Source: Fimenecus sp045602655 (lineage in GTDB: Bacteria > Bacillota > Clostridia > Oscillospirales > Acutalibacteraceae). From it: a stretch of DNA of 6,391 nucleotides. The translations under genes were made by a program, and so were the position numbers. The stretch is taken from positions 1-6,391 of the forward strand of contig JAZSBY010000034.1 of assembly GCA_045602655.1 (NCBI GenBank), in the 5' to 3' direction. Shown one piece after another: positions 6,261 to 6,391 of this stretch. Under the pieces are notes generated by a model, which saw nothing but the letters and a program-made list of their open reading frames with translations, was not told the DNA's origin and ran no database searches. Numbering within the stretch: position 1 is the first letter of the stretch; each line of letters starts with the position of its first letter.

Positions 6261-6391
6261 TTGTCGGGGTGTTCCCCCCTTCCGTCACTCGCTATACTCG
6301 TGCCACCTTCCCCTCGTAGGGGGAAGGCTATAATAGGCTCCACCCTTGAGGGGTGCGGGTGTCCGGTGGACACCTCTGCGAAGCAGAAGCA
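6261..6391. repeat. GC-rich hairpin-studded intergenic element, likely a dispersed repeat, running off the window
   Basis: Base composition changes abruptly from A/T-rich to G/C-rich at about 6261, and no reading frame of note is present. Successive inverted repeats are visible: GGGG/CCCC (6266-6269/6274-6277); CCTTCCCC/GGGGAAGG (6306-6313/6320-6327, 8 bp perfect); CACCC/GGGTG (6341-6345/6351-6355); GGTGTCC/GGACACC (6358-6364/6368-6374, 7 bp with 3-nt loop); and TCTGC/GCAGA (6375-6379/6383-6387). None has a T-run, so these are not ordinary terminators. The style recalls dispersed intergenic repeats I associate with gut Clostridia. Only one copy is in the window, so repetition is not shown, and the right boundary is not visible. 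Confidence 0.5.

Noticed and set aside
6261..6391. CRISPR array or intrinsic terminator cluster at the right edge
   Set aside because: The inverted repeats differ from one another in sequence and spacing, so there are no direct repeats with spacers. None of the hairpins is followed by a T-run on either strand.

Overview
The window looks like a piece of a low-GC (roughly 40% by eye) Gram-positive chromosome, most likely an anaerobic member of the Clostridia. The signs are AGGAGG-type ribosome binding sites, a lipoprotein-type solute receptor, CCA-encoding tRNA genes, A/T-rich intergenic DNA with sigma-A-like promoters, and a TAXI-type TRAP transporter with a fused permease. No species can be named from the sequence alone.

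Layout, left to right. (1) Positions 1-161 hold the start of a leftward tRNA operon: tRNA-Thr(TGT), then a tRNA-Tyr(GTA) cut by the window edge. A near-consensus promoter (178-206) backed by four helically phased A/T tracts (210-248) drives it. (2) Positions 299-2395 hold a rightward three-gene cluster: a small DUF2809 membrane protein, a sugar isomerase/AP-endonuclease-type TIM-barrel enzyme overlapping it by 4 nt, and an Amidohydro_2-type TIM-barrel hydrolase. (3) A 10-bp hairpin (2398-2426) sits between convergent operons and can terminate both. (4) Positions 5938-2445 (leftward) hold a complete TAXI TRAP transporter operon: lipoprotein receptor, DUF1850 protein and fused small/large membrane subunit, packed with 1-nt overlap and 3-nt spacing. 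(5) Upstream of it, 6061-6239 carries a well-formed promoter, ribosome binding site and start codon followed by a tiny broken gene. Its end resembles the C-terminus of YitT/DUF2179 membrane proteins, which suggests a gene collapsed by internal deletion. (6) From about 6261 to the right edge lies a GC-rich, hairpin-studded non-coding segment that looks like a dispersed intergenic repeat.

How the parts work together. The TRAP operon should import an unidentified, probably carboxylate-containing, solute using an ion gradient: the receptor captures it outside and the fused permease moves it in. The rightward cluster contains two metal-dependent TIM-barrel enzymes that may act on related small molecules, but nothing in the sequence fixes the substrate or proves a link to the transporter. 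Most of the window is ordinary accessory metabolism. I did not find a convincing new defence or mobile system. The most unusual parts are the collapsed YitT-like gene, the hairpin-rich repeat beside it and the phased A-tracts at the tRNA promoter.
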